Positions 43,956-50,838 of a stretch of 64,000 nt of DNA are shown here, piece after piece. Location of the stretch: positions 1 through 64,000 of the forward strand of contig CANRIF010000002.1 of the NCBI GenBank assembly GCA_947630645.1. Direction: 5' to 3'. The DNA is from an uncultured Oscillospiraceae bacterium (GTDB lineage: Bacteria > Bacillota > Clostridia > Oscillospirales > Oscillospiraceae). Position numbers and translations under genes: made by a program. Each line of letters opens with the position of its first letter. The first letter of the stretch is position 1. The notes beneath the pieces are model-generated. The model had not been told where the DNA came from. It ran no database searches and was given only the letters and a program-made list of their open reading frames with translations.

Positions 43956-44310
43956 GCGCCGTATCCTCCTCCCCGAAATAGACGTAGGGGGCGATGCCCT
44001 CCCACAGGGCCGGGCCGATCCCTGGCACCGCCTGGACCTGGTCCGCCCCGGCGAAGGGGCCGTTCTCCTCCCGGTAGGCCAGTATCCGCTCCGCCAGCGC
44101 CGGCCCGATGCCCGGCAGCTCCTCCAGCTGGCCGGCCGTGGCCCCGTTCAGGTCCAGCACCGGCACCGCCGGCAGGACGGCCACGGTGCCCTCCGGCTCG
44201 GCCGGGAGCGGCGTCCGATCCCCGGCGTACCACCGGAACACGGCCGCCGCGCATGCCGCCGCCGCAGTCCACAGCAGCGCCCGCCCGATCCATTTTCCCG
44301 CCTTCGTCAT
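43933..44310 (-). CDS. ComEA-like helix-hairpin-helix protein
   Basis: A 125-residue protein with one N-terminal membrane anchor (about 9-27) and two helix-hairpin-helix motifs, ELPGIGPALAERILAYRE and AVPGIGPALWEGIAPYV. The LDLNGATAGQLEELPGIG start of the domain is the ComEA signature. ComEA binds DNA outside the cell during uptake, but no other competence genes are nearby, and short HhH proteins of this type also occur without transformation. It is the first gene of the two-component operon. Confidence 0.82.
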   Translation of the reverse strand: MTKAGKWIGRALLWTAAAACAAAVFRWYAGDRTPLPAEPEGTVAVLPAVPVLDLNGATAGQLEELPGIGPALAERILAYREENGPFAGADQVQAVPGIGPALWEGIAPYVYFGEEDTAHEDIGGG

Positions 44311-44351
44311 CCTGTCCCGTCTTCTGAATAAAGAATTAATAAAAGTAGCAG

Positions 44352-44380
44352 TTGCTTTTCAACGGTTTTTTCCTTATAAT
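44352..44380 (+). promoter_or_regulatory. Promoter of the DacF-like gene
   Basis: TTGCTT, a 17-nt spacer and TATAAT, about 50 bp ahead of the start codon. Confidence 0.7.
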
Positions 44381-44432
44381 AAGGGGAAAGTATCTGCCTT
44401 TTCTATCATATCATACTTTTTCGGAGAATGAC

Positions 44433-46421
44433 ATGAAAAAATTCAAGCTGCTGTCCTTTCTTCTTATCATAGCACTGCTGACGGGGCTACTGCCCTCCTT
44501 TGCCCTGGCCGCGGAGGCCCCGGAGGCGATCGTCCCTGAGACGGTGAACGAGCCGGAGGTCCTGGCGACCAAGGCCATCGCCATCAACGCGGAGACGGGC
44601 GACATCCTCTTCCAGCGCGACGCGGACGTCACGGCGAACCCCTATTTTCTGGGCCAGCTGATGACGCTGCTGCTGATCGGCGACGCCCTGGACCTGCAGT
44701 CCATCTCCCTGAACGACACGGTCACCGCCTCCGGCACGTTCCAGACCGGCCTGGAGGGCGCCACCGTGGCCGGCATCTCCCCCGGCGAGGTGCTTACGGT
44801 GGAGCAGCTGCTGTACCTGCTGGCCAGCCCCGGCTATATGGACGCGGCCAACATCCTGGCGGAGTTCAACTCCGGGTCCGTCACCGCCTTCGTCGCCGAG
44901 ATGAACCAGCGCGCCCAGGACCTGGGATGCACCCGCACCCACTTCGTCAACGCCACCGGGATGCCCACGGACGGCCAGTATTCCACCGCCCACGACCTGG
45001 CCCTGATCACGGCGGAGCTGCTGAAAAAGCCGTCCATCTCCCAGATCATGCAGACCCTGACCTATAACATCCCGGCCACCCAGTACGCCGGCGCCCGGAC
45101 CGTCAACAACGAGAACCTCCTTCTCAAGAGCGACAGCTCCGTGTACTACCGCAACGCTTACAGCGGCAAGACCGGCGGCGTCACCGAGGAGGGCGCCAAC
45201 CTGATGGCCGCCGCCTCCTATAACGAGCTGGACATCATCGCCATCGTCCTGGGCAGCCAGAGTACCGACACCCGCTTCACGGACGCCGTCAACCTCTTCA
45301 CCTGGTCCTTCACCAATTACAGCTTCCGCACCCTCCTAAGCTCCACCGACATCCTGGACACCGTCCCCGTGGAGATGGGAAGCCCCGAGTCCGTGAGCGT
45401 ACACGCCGAGGACCAGATCCGCATGGTCATGCCCGTGAGCCAGGAGTTGGGCGAGGTGAGGATGGAGTTCTCCTATACCTTCGAGCAGTCCGGCGAACCC
45501 CTGCACGCCCCGGTCACCGTGGGGCAGTATGTGGGCGACGTGACGGTCTATCTGGACGGCGTGGAGATGGGCACCTCCCGGCTCGTCACCTCCACCTCGT
45601 CGGACATCTCCCGGATCGAGTACCTGCGCTCCCAGCTGGATACCCTGGTCCACACCGACTCGGTGCGCCGGATGGTGACGGTGCTGCTGGTGATATTGGC
45701 GGTCTATCTGCTGCTGGTGATATTCTACCGCATCCAGCGGTCCCTGCACCTCCGCAGCCTGCGCCGCGCCCGCAAGGACCGGGCCATCGCCCGAGCCTCC
45801 CAGGAGATCCAGTGGCTGGACATCCCGCAGGACCAGAACGGCGTGCCTGTCGTCTCCCTGCCCGACCAGGAGCAGCCGGCGCCGGAGGATAGCGCCGGGG
45901 AGGAAGCCGCCGTCTATGAGCAGGCCCCCGAGGACATAGGGGAGGAAGCACCCGCGGAGGAACAGGCCCCCGAGGGCACGGAAGAGGCCGCCATTTACGA
46001 GCAGGCCCCCGAGGATACCGGAGAGGAAGCACCCGAAGAGGAACAGGCTCCCGCCGACGCCGAAGAGGCAGCCCCCGCGGAGGAGCAGGCCCCGGAGGAT
46101 ACTGTGGAAGAGGTCCCCGCGGAGGGCGGCCAGGAATATTATGAGGAAGCCCCCGCTGATGGCGAAGAGTATTACGAGGAAGCCCCCGCGGAGGGTGAGG
46201 AATATTACGAAGACGCTCCCGCCGACAGCGAAGAGTATTACGAAGAGGCCCCCGCTGACGGCGAGGAATATTACGAAGAGGCCCCCGCCGACGGCGAGGA
46301 ATATTATGATGACAACGCGCCGGAGGACGACTCCTATCTGGACGAACTGGAGGACCAGGAGGGCTTCTTCGACGAGGACGACATAGACCTTGACGGCCTC
46401 GACGGCCCTTACCACAAGTAA
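44433..46421 (+). CDS. DacF-like S11 protein lacking catalytic residues, with acidic repeat tail
   Basis: A 662-residue protein with a signal peptide (1-26), a domain of the D-Ala-D-Ala carboxypeptidase S11 family (about 45-310), a membrane helix (about 414-434) and a cytoplasmic tail of about 220 residues. The fold matches DacF well (IAINAETGDILFQRDADV; LGCTRTHFVNATGMPTDGQY; YSGKTGGVTEEG). The catalytic S-x-x-K is replaced by FLGQ at 72-75, and the S-G-N motif by GYM at 134-136. KTGG at 246-249 remains. It is probably a pseudoenzyme or peptidoglycan-binding scaffold. The tail is rich in Glu, Pro and Ala, with repeated EEYYEEAPADGE-type units. Ribosome binding site CGGAG. Confidence 0.85.
   Translation: MKKFKLLSFLLIIALLTGLLPSFALAAEAPEAIVPETVNEPEVLATKAIAINAETGDILFQRDADVTANPYFLGQLMTLLLIGDALDLQSISLNDTVTASGTFQTGLEGATVAGISPGEVLTVEQLLYLLASPGYMDAANILAEFNSGSVTAFVAEMNQRAQDLGCTRTHFVNATGMPTDGQYSTAHDLALITAELLKKPSISQIMQTLTYNIPATQYAGARTVNNENLLLKSDSSVYYRNAYSGKTGGVTEEGANLMAAASYNELDIIAIVLGSQSTDTRFTDAVNLFTWSFTNYSFRTLLSSTDILDTVPVEMGSPESVSVHAEDQIRMVMPVSQELGEVRMEFSYTFEQSGEPLHAPVTVGQYVGDVTVYLDGVEMGTSRLVTSTSSDISRIEYLRSQLDTLVHTDSVRRMVTVLLVILAVYLLLVIFYRIQRSLHLRSLRRARKDRAIARASQEIQWLDIPQDQNGVPVVSLPDQEQPAPEDSAGEEAAVYEQAPEDIGEEAPAEEQAPEGTEEAAIYEQAPEDTGEEAPEEEQAPADAEEAAPAEEQAPEDTVEEVPAEGGQEYYEEAPADGEEYYEEAPAEGEEYYEDAPADSEEYYEEAPADGEEYYEEAPADGEEYYDDNAPEDDSYLDELEDQEGFFDEDDIDLDGLDGPYHK
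46130..46313 (+). repeat. Tandem coding repeats in the acidic tail
   Basis: Units of about 27-30 bp encode variations on E-E-Y-Y-E-E-A-P-A-D-G, roughly six copies, preceded by looser EEQAPEDTGEEAPAE-type repeats from about 45880. They are in frame and lie in the predicted cytoplasmic tail. Confidence 0.8.
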
Positions 46422-46435
46422 CCCCCAAAAATCAC

Positions 46436-46466
46436 GCCCCCGGGCTTCTGCCCGGGGGCATTCCGT
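46436..46466 (+). terminator. Terminator after the DacF-like gene
   Basis: GCCCCCGGGC pairs with GCCCGGGGGC around TTCT, followed by ATTCCGTTT. The same hairpin recurs at 47141 and, with a different loop, at 48517. Confidence 0.8.
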
Positions 46467-46473
46467 TTATTAT

Positions 46474-46920
46474 GGCCCCCTTGTGTAAAGGGGGCTGTCA
46501 GCGAAGCTGACTGAGGGATTGTTTTACCGCCCGATCTATGTATTCGCAAACGCCGTCAAAGTTCTGGCTTATCTCATTGTTGGGTATCCTTATGACCGTC
46601 AGGCCATATCCTGCCAAAAAGTTCGTTCTATCAGCGTCTTTCGCCTTGGCATCCGGCTCAAAATGCTGTGAGCCATCCAATTCAATGACCAGCTTTGCCT
46701 GGGCGCAGTAAAAGTCAACGATATATCTTCCTAAGACTTTTTGCCTTGAAAAAGGAATGGGATACTCCCGAAGGAGATCATACCAGAGGCGTCGCTCCTC
46801 TTTCGTCATATTCTGGCGCAACTCTCTGGCTCTTGATGTGAGCGTTTTGTTATGCTTTCGCTCCATAACAACCCCTCCGCCTCGCTCCGCTCGGCACCTC
46901 CCCTTGCACAGGGGAGGCTT
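46474..46920 (-). mobile_element. Palindromic-end element carrying a DUF559 nuclease gene
   Basis: Two structured ends flank one gene. Read on the minus strand, the left end (46868-46920) is GCCTCCCCtgtgcaaGGGGAGG...GGGGTTGT and the right end (46474-46522) ACAATCCCTCAGTC...CCCCCTTTACACAAGGGGGCC. The same two ends occur without any gene at 47016-47125 and 48376-48505. The copies at those sites are therefore like empty miniature versions, and this one like the gene-carrying version. No transposase is present. That the element moves is an inference. Confidence 0.6.
46498..46866 (-). CDS. DUF559 / Vsr-like endonuclease-fold protein
   Basis: A 122-residue PD-(D/E)xK-fold protein of the DUF559 family. 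RARELRQNMTKEERRLWYDL is at the N-terminus, then YIVDFYCAQAKLVIELDG with probable catalytic Asp51 and Glu62, followed by SQH and DRTNFLAGYGLTVIRI. The start is the ATG after GGAGGGGTTGTT; that ribosome binding site belongs to the flanking repeat. The last residues (KQSLSQLR) and the stop are encoded by the other flanking repeat. The gene thus fits exactly between the two element ends. A nuclease role in element movement is plausible but unproven. Confidence 0.85.
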   Translation of the reverse strand: MERKHNKTLTSRARELRQNMTKEERRLWYDLLREYPIPFSRQKVLGRYIVDFYCAQAKLVIELDGSQHFEPDAKAKDADRTNFLAGYGLTVIRIPNNEISQNFDGVCEYIDRAVKQSLSQLR

Positions 46921-46962
46921 TGGTCTGGCTATGACCTCCACAAAGCCCGTTTTGTCGCGCTC

Positions 46963-46991
46963 ATTATACTATGCCCGAAGCCGCTTTACAA
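46963..46991 (-). promoter_or_regulatory. Promoter for the DUF559 gene
   Basis: The minus strand has TTGTAA, a 17-nt spacer and TATAAT just outside the element's left end. Transcripts would pass through the left-end hairpins before reaching the DUF559 start. Confidence 0.65.
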
Positions 46992-47015
46992 GCGCCTTTT
47001 CTCCGAAACGGAAAG

Positions 47016-47125
47016 GCCTCCCCTGTGCAAGGGGAGGTGGCGCGGCTTAAGCCGTGACGGAGAGGTTGTTACAATCCCCCAGTCAGCGCCAGAGGCGCTG
47101 ACAGCCCCCTTTACACAAGGGGGCC
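47016..47125. repeat. Paired palindromic miniature element without cargo (R5)
   Basis: A left-type unit (47016-47069, GCCTCCCCTGTGCAAGGGGA to GAGAGGTTGT) and a right-type unit (47071-47125, ACAATCCCCCAGTC to AAGGGGGCC) are joined with one base between them. The two halves are imperfect inverted copies, so the whole could fold into one long cruciform. Confidence 0.8.
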
Positions 47126-47140
47126 GTCAATAATGTATCG

Positions 47141-47164
47141 CCCCCGGGCTTCTGCCCGGGGGCG
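47141..47164 (-). terminator. Terminator of the DUF5067 gene
   Basis: CGCCCCCGGGC pairs with GCCCGGGGGCG around TTCT, just past the minus-strand stop; an R5 repeat lies immediately beyond it. Confidence 0.65.
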
Positions 47165-47198
47165 GTGCTGTATTATGGGCGTTACGCCACGGAGCGGT

Positions 47199-48131
47199 TT
47201 ACAGACTGTTCGGGTCGAACGTCTTCGCTGCCGGGTCTGCAAAGCCGAACAATTCGTTGACCTCCACCTCCACAGGCGAATCGCTCTTCAATACGAACGC
47301 CCGCTGCACATCAAGGGTCACGCCGGGCCTGATATCCGCCATATATGGGTTGGGGTCGTATCCGTCGACATCATACAGGATAGCAGACTCCAGCTGGACG
47401 CCATCCTGGAAGGCCTTCTCTATAAGCGACACCATCGCGCTGGTGGTGTTTTCGCTGTTATTTGTCCAGGCGTATGTAACCACTATGGCGGGCTTCCCCT
47501 CATAATCCGTCGTCTTGAACGCGCTTTTGATCTCAACGGCATATGCACCCACGTTTACGGCGCCGCTGGCCTGGACCGGCGCAGCCGCCGCGCTGCCGGA
47601 GCCTGCCGGCTGCGACACACTGATGTTCGCGCCTGCTGGTGTATCGTCCTTTTTGCTGTTCCCGCCCACGATGCCGCCGACGATGCCGACGACCAGGACC
47701 ACGCACACAGTCCAAAACCACCATTTTTTGAATATGGGCTTTCGCGGCGCACCGCCCGGATAGGCCCGATATGGCGGGGCGCTGTTCTCATAGCGGTTCT
47801 GCCGTCCGGGGCGGGATGCGGACGGCTTTTCCGGGATGGGCGCCAGCGCGAAGTCATCCCCATTGTCGGCCACGGTGGCGTCAAATTGTCTCTTGAACTG
47901 GACAGCCTCCTCCAGCTGGTCCTCCTCAAAGAAGACCCGGTAACGCCGCCCATCCGCCGTCTCGATCCGGATAAACCCATCCGCGTCCGGCTGGGGCCTT
48001 CTCACCCTGACGGCAGTGATATCGTCCAGGAAGATCACTACCGCCTCCTGATCCTGCTTCTGGATCTTCATTTTCTGCTCGGAAAACGCGATCCCGCCGT
48101 CAAAGGAAATAAATCTTGCTATCGACGCCAT
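47199..48131 (-). CDS. DUF5067-domain membrane-anchored protein
   Basis: A 310-residue protein; the start is the ATG behind GAGGAGCAGAGAG. The cytoplasmic N-terminal part (1 to about 140) includes a compact domain of strands such as EAVVIFLDDITAVRVRR and YRVFFEEDQLEEAVQFKRQF. A membrane helix follows (about 152-172, WWFWTVCVVLVVGIVGGIVGG), then a Ser/Ala/Pro linker and an extracellular DUF5067-like domain with EGKPAIVVTYAWTNNSENTT and VTLDVQRAFVLKS. The family's function is unknown. Its mRNA starts with a long structured leader. Confidence 0.75.
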   Translation of the reverse strand: MASIARFISFDGGIAFSEQKMKIQKQDQEAVVIFLDDITAVRVRRPQPDADGFIRIETADGRRYRVFFEEDQLEEAVQFKRQFDATVADNGDDFALAPIPEKPSASRPGRQNRYENSAPPYRAYPGGAPRKPIFKKWWFWTVCVVLVVGIVGGIVGGNSKKDDTPAGANISVSQPAGSGSAAAAPVQASGAVNVGAYAVEIKSAFKTTDYEGKPAIVVTYAWTNNSENTTSAMVSLIEKAFQDGVQLESAILYDVDGYDPNPYMADIRPGVTLDVQRAFVLKSDSPVEVEVNELFGFADPAAKTFDPNSL

Positions 48132-48166
48132 CTCTCTGCTCCTCCGCTTGAATATATTGTTCCCGC

Positions 48167-48327
48167 GCAAAATAAAAAGTGCGCGGCGGTCGCCGCGCAC
48201 GAAAAACGCGGACCCCGCTTGCGCCACACAAGTCGTCTCACAGCATCCGCACATGAAACAAGAGTCCGCATTTTTACCAAAAGATAAAAACGCGCACGGA
48301 TGCTTAGAGTATTGACTTGTGTGGCGC
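48167..48327 (-). ncRNA. Structured leader or small RNA with its own terminator
   Basis: Starting near a promoter, the minus-strand RNA folds into an extended hairpin. GCGCCACACAAGTC pairs exactly with GACTTGTGTGGCGC (48314-48327 with 48221-48234), then AGCATCCG with CGGATGCT, then an AT-rich inner stem. A second hairpin, GTGCGCGGCG/CGCCGCGCAC, is followed by TTTTTATTTT, a typical intrinsic terminator, 36 nt before the DUF5067 start. It is either an attenuated leader (riboswitch-like) or a separate RNA of about 160 nt. It matches no class I can name. Confidence 0.55.
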
Positions 48328-48331
48328 TTTT

Positions 48332-48360
48332 AGTATACCACATGCTAAACTGCATTACAA
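48332..48360 (-). promoter_or_regulatory. Promoter of the structured leader and DUF5067 gene
   Basis: The minus strand has TTGTAA, a 17-nt spacer and TATACT. The predicted start lies at the 5' edge of the long hairpin. Confidence 0.6.
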
Positions 48361-48375
48361 GCGGCAAAAAGAAAA

Positions 48376-48505
48376 GCCTCCCCTGTGCAAGGGGAGGTGC
48401 CGAGCGGATGCGAGGCGGAGGGGTTGTTGCGGTGCGGTTGGACTGACGTTACAATCCCCCAGTCAGTGCCAGCGGCGCTGACGGCCCCCTTTACACAAGG
48501 GGGCC
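48376..48505. repeat. Paired palindromic miniature element without cargo (R6)
   Basis: A left-type unit (48376-48427) and a right-type unit (48451-48505) of the same family as R5 are separated by 23 bases. The right end reaches to within about 12 bases of the spo0A terminator. Confidence 0.8.
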
Positions 48506-48516
48506 ATAAATGGTGT

Positions 48517-48540
48517 GCCCCCGGGCAAAGCCCGGGGGCG
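48517..48540 (-). terminator. Terminator of spo0A
   Basis: GCCCCCGGGC pairs with GCCCGGGGGC around AAA, 23 bases after the spo0A stop codon. Confidence 0.65.
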
Positions 48541-48562
48541 TCCTTATGCCATACCTATGGCC

Positions 48563-49354
48563 TCACGCCATGCGGTCTTTCCGACGCAGGGTCAGAGAAT
48601 CCGCGATCATGGCGATAAATTCCGAATTGGTGGGCTTGCCCTTGATATTGGACACGGTATAGCCGAAAAACTTTTGCAGGGTCTCCAGGTCGCCCCGGTC
48701 CCAGGCCACCTCGATGGCGTGGCGGATGGCCCGCTCCACCCGGCTGGGCGTGGTGGCGAACTTCTTCGCCACGGCGGGATACAGCACCTTTGTGACGGCG
48801 TTGATGGCGTCCATATCGTTGACGGTGAGGATGATGGCCTCCCGCAGATACTGATAGCCCTTGATGTGGGCCGGCACGCCGATCTCGTGGATGATGTCGG
48901 TGACCACGGCCTCCAGGCTGGGCTCCTTCGGCACCGGCGCGATGGCCACGCCCTGGGACACCGGCCCTCCGGCCCGGCGGCGTTCGGCCGCCACCTGGCG
49001 GATGCGGGTGAGCAGATTGGCCACGTCACAGGGCTTGGGTATGAAGTAATAGGCGCCCAGCTCCGAACAGCTGGCCACCACCTTGTCGTTGAAAAAGCCG
49101 GACAGGACGATGGCCGCCGGCCCGTCCTCCAGCTTGGACACCTCACCCAGCAGACCCAGGCCGTCCAGCCGCGCCAGGACCAGGTCGGTCACCAGCACGT
49201 CGGGCCGCAGCTTTTCCGCCAGCGCCAGCGCCTCTTGTCCGTCGCCCGCGCTGCCGACAGCCTGAAGGTCTTCTTCGCCGTCGATGACCTCCGTGAGCAT
49301 CCTACGGAAGTCCTCGCCGGAGTCAGCAATAAGAACGCGTGTCATAGTTTCCAT
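48563..49354 (-). CDS. spo0A: Sporulation master regulator Spo0A
   Basis: A 263-residue response regulator. Receiver: Asp11 in [10 protein letters not shown], phospho-acceptor Asp57 in [15 protein letters not shown], Lys in YFIPKPCD. The C-terminal Spo0A-specific domain is well conserved: [40 protein letters not shown] and [14 protein letters not shown]. The start behind GGGAGGAAACATTC is preferred over an ATG three codons later. Phosphorylated Spo0A switches on sporulation; its presence indicates a spore-former. A 0A box lies upstream, so autoregulation is likely. Confidence 0.96.
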   Translation of the reverse strand: METMTRVLIADSGEDFRRMLTEVIDGEEDLQAVGSAGDGQEALALAEKLRPDVLVTDLVLARLDGLGLLGEVSKLEDGPAAIVLSGFFNDKVVASCSELGAYYFIPKPCDVANLLTRIRQVAAERRRAGGPVSQGVAIAPVPKEPSLEAVVTDIIHEIGVPAHIKGYQYLREAIILTVNDMDAINAVTKVLYPAVAKKFATTPSRVERAIRHAIEVAWDRGDLETLQKFFGYTVSNIKGKPTNSEFIAMIADSLTLRRKDRMA

Positions 49355-49430
49355 GAATGTTTCCTCCCTTGTTCGTTTTTGGACCGCATTATCTCTCTTT
49401 GTTGCGAAACTCCGCTGTGTCAGCTTTTAC

Positions 49431-49459
49431 AATTTACCATAACACCTGTTCCTTTGCAA
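49431..49459 (-). promoter_or_regulatory. spo0A promoter
   Basis: The minus strand has TTGCAA, a 17-nt spacer and TAAATT, about 80 bp before the start codon. Confidence 0.5.
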
Positions 49460-49509
49460 CACAAATCCAGCAAATCAGGGCAATTTTTTGTTGACATAAT
49501 TTTACCGCC

Positions 49510-49516
49510 TTCGACA
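49510..49516 (-). promoter_or_regulatory. 0A box (Spo0A binding site)
   Basis: TGTCGAA on the minus strand is an exact 0A box core, about 160 bp upstream of spo0A and about 50 bp above its predicted promoter. Position and match suggest Spo0A feedback on its own gene. Confidence 0.6.
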
Positions 49517-49580
49517 ATTTCCGACGATCCGACACGGCTCGTCCTTTCTCCCCACGGCCCTTTTTACCCCGCCCGGGCCG

Positions 49581-50678
49581 TCAGACGCCCGCCTCCTTCA
49601 TCCGGCGGCGGACCCGGTTCAGGTGGCGCTCGAAGTGGCCCTGGTCGATGAACGACGCCAGGGCGTACTGCTCCAGCACCGGCACAGAGCAGGAGTACAT
49701 CCCCACACGCTGGCGGTAGGCGTCCATCAGCGACGGCGGCAGGATCATATAGCCCATACGCATGGAGGGAGCCAGGCTCCGGGAGAAGGTGTTCAGATAG
49801 ATCACCCGCTCCCCGCCGGCCATGGTGTACAGGCTCTCCAGGGGCTTGCCGGGCATGGTGAACTCGCTGTCGAAGTCGTCCTCCACCACGAACCGCCCGG
49901 GCCGGGCGGCGGCCCATTGCAGGTACTCGTACCGCTTGGCGGCGGGGGCGGTGACCCCGGAGGGCCAGCTGTGGAAGGGGGTCACGTGCAGCACGTCGGC
50001 CCCCGTGGCCGCCAGAGCCTGGCTCTGCACGCCGTCCGGCCCCATGGGCAGCCGCTCCACCCGCGCCCCGGAGCCAACGTACACCGCCTCGATCTGGCCG
50101 TAGGAGGGCTGCTCGATGGCGTAGACCCGCTCCCGGCCCAGCATCCGCACCACCGCGCCGTACAGCTGCTCCGAGCCGGAACCCACCACCACCTGTTCCG
50201 GCTGGGCGTACATCCCCCGGTAGCGGAGCAGGTACCGGGCGATGGCGTTACGCAGCACGGCGCAGCCCTCGTTGGGCGACCGGACCCCCAGGCGCGGCCC
50301 CTGCTCGCTGATGACCCGGCGCAGGGTCCGGCACCACAGGCCGTAGGGGAAGTCCTCCCCGGTCCCCGGCCCCTCCTTCTCCTCCGGCAGCAGGCGCAGC
50401 GGCTCCCGGCGGCCGGCCGGCGCCGCCGCGGGCGCCCCCACCGGCAGCACATAGTAACCGCTCCGCTCCCGGGCGGCGGCGTAGCCCTCGTCCGCCAGCA
50501 GGCGGTACGCGCCCTCCACCGTCACCACGCTCACCCCCAGGTGTTCCGCCAGCGCCCGCTTGGAGGGCAGCCGCTCCCCCGGCGCCAGCTCCCCGGCGGC
50601 GATATCTTCCCGGATGGCCCGGTACAGCGCGCAGTAAAGCGGCTCCCGGCCCCGGTCATGCAGATCGTATGTCAGCAT
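49581..50678 (-). CDS. MocR/PdxR-type regulator, shortened at the C-terminus
   Basis: A 365-residue fusion of a GntR winged helix (about 1-75; APGERLPSKRALAEHLGVSV and YRLLADEGY) with a fold-type I aminotransferase-like domain (VVVGSGSEQLYGAVVRML; VVEDDFDSEFTM; YLNTFSRSLAPSMRMGYMI with the PLP lysine position occupied by Arg or Ser near SRS). Family members run to about 450-480 residues. This one stops right after HFERHLNRVRRRMKEAG, missing the final small domain. It may be a natural truncation or a gene decayed by a recent frameshift. Confidence 0.78.
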   Translation of the reverse strand: MLTYDLHDRGREPLYCALYRAIREDIAAGELAPGERLPSKRALAEHLGVSVVTVEGAYRLLADEGYAAARERSGYYVLPVGAPAAAPAGRREPLRLLPEEKEGPGTGEDFPYGLWCRTLRRVISEQGPRLGVRSPNEGCAVLRNAIARYLLRYRGMYAQPEQVVVGSGSEQLYGAVVRMLGRERVYAIEQPSYGQIEAVYVGSGARVERLPMGPDGVQSQALAATGADVLHVTPFHSWPSGVTAPAAKRYEYLQWAAARPGRFVVEDDFDSEFTMPGKPLESLYTMAGGERVIYLNTFSRSLAPSMRMGYMILPPSLMDAYRQRVGMYSCSVPVLEQYALASFIDQGHFERHLNRVRRRMKEAGV

Positions 50679-50780
50679 TTGGACTTATCAAAACTCCTTT
50701 TTTCGTGATTTTAATGATACCAATTCGATTATACGCCCCCCGTCGGGGGCTGTAAAGGGGCCAGTTCCGCGCCGCATAAA

Positions 50781-50826
50781 GAAAAAACGGGCCTGCCGCA
50801 AGCACTCTTGCTCACGGCAGGCCCGT
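50781..50826 (-). terminator. Terminator of the lysine/threonine operon
   Basis: ACGGGCCTGCCG pairs with CGGCAGGCCCGT and is followed on the minus strand by TTTTTTC, directly after lysC. Confidence 0.9.
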
Positions 50827-50838
50827 CCGGCCCTGTCT

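Noticed and set aside
45336-46415. Minus-strand frame opposite the DacF-like tail
   Set aside because: Its apparent hydrophobic repeats are the reverse complement of the acidic repeats.
46866-46941. Upstream extension of the DUF559 protein through the repeat
   Set aside because: The extra 25 residues are translated palindrome sequence; the internal ATG has a ribosome binding site and gives the family N-terminus.
48132-48254. Upstream extension of the DUF5067 protein
   Set aside because: The extra 41 residues would be translated from the hairpin and terminator; the ATG at 48131 has a good ribosome binding site.
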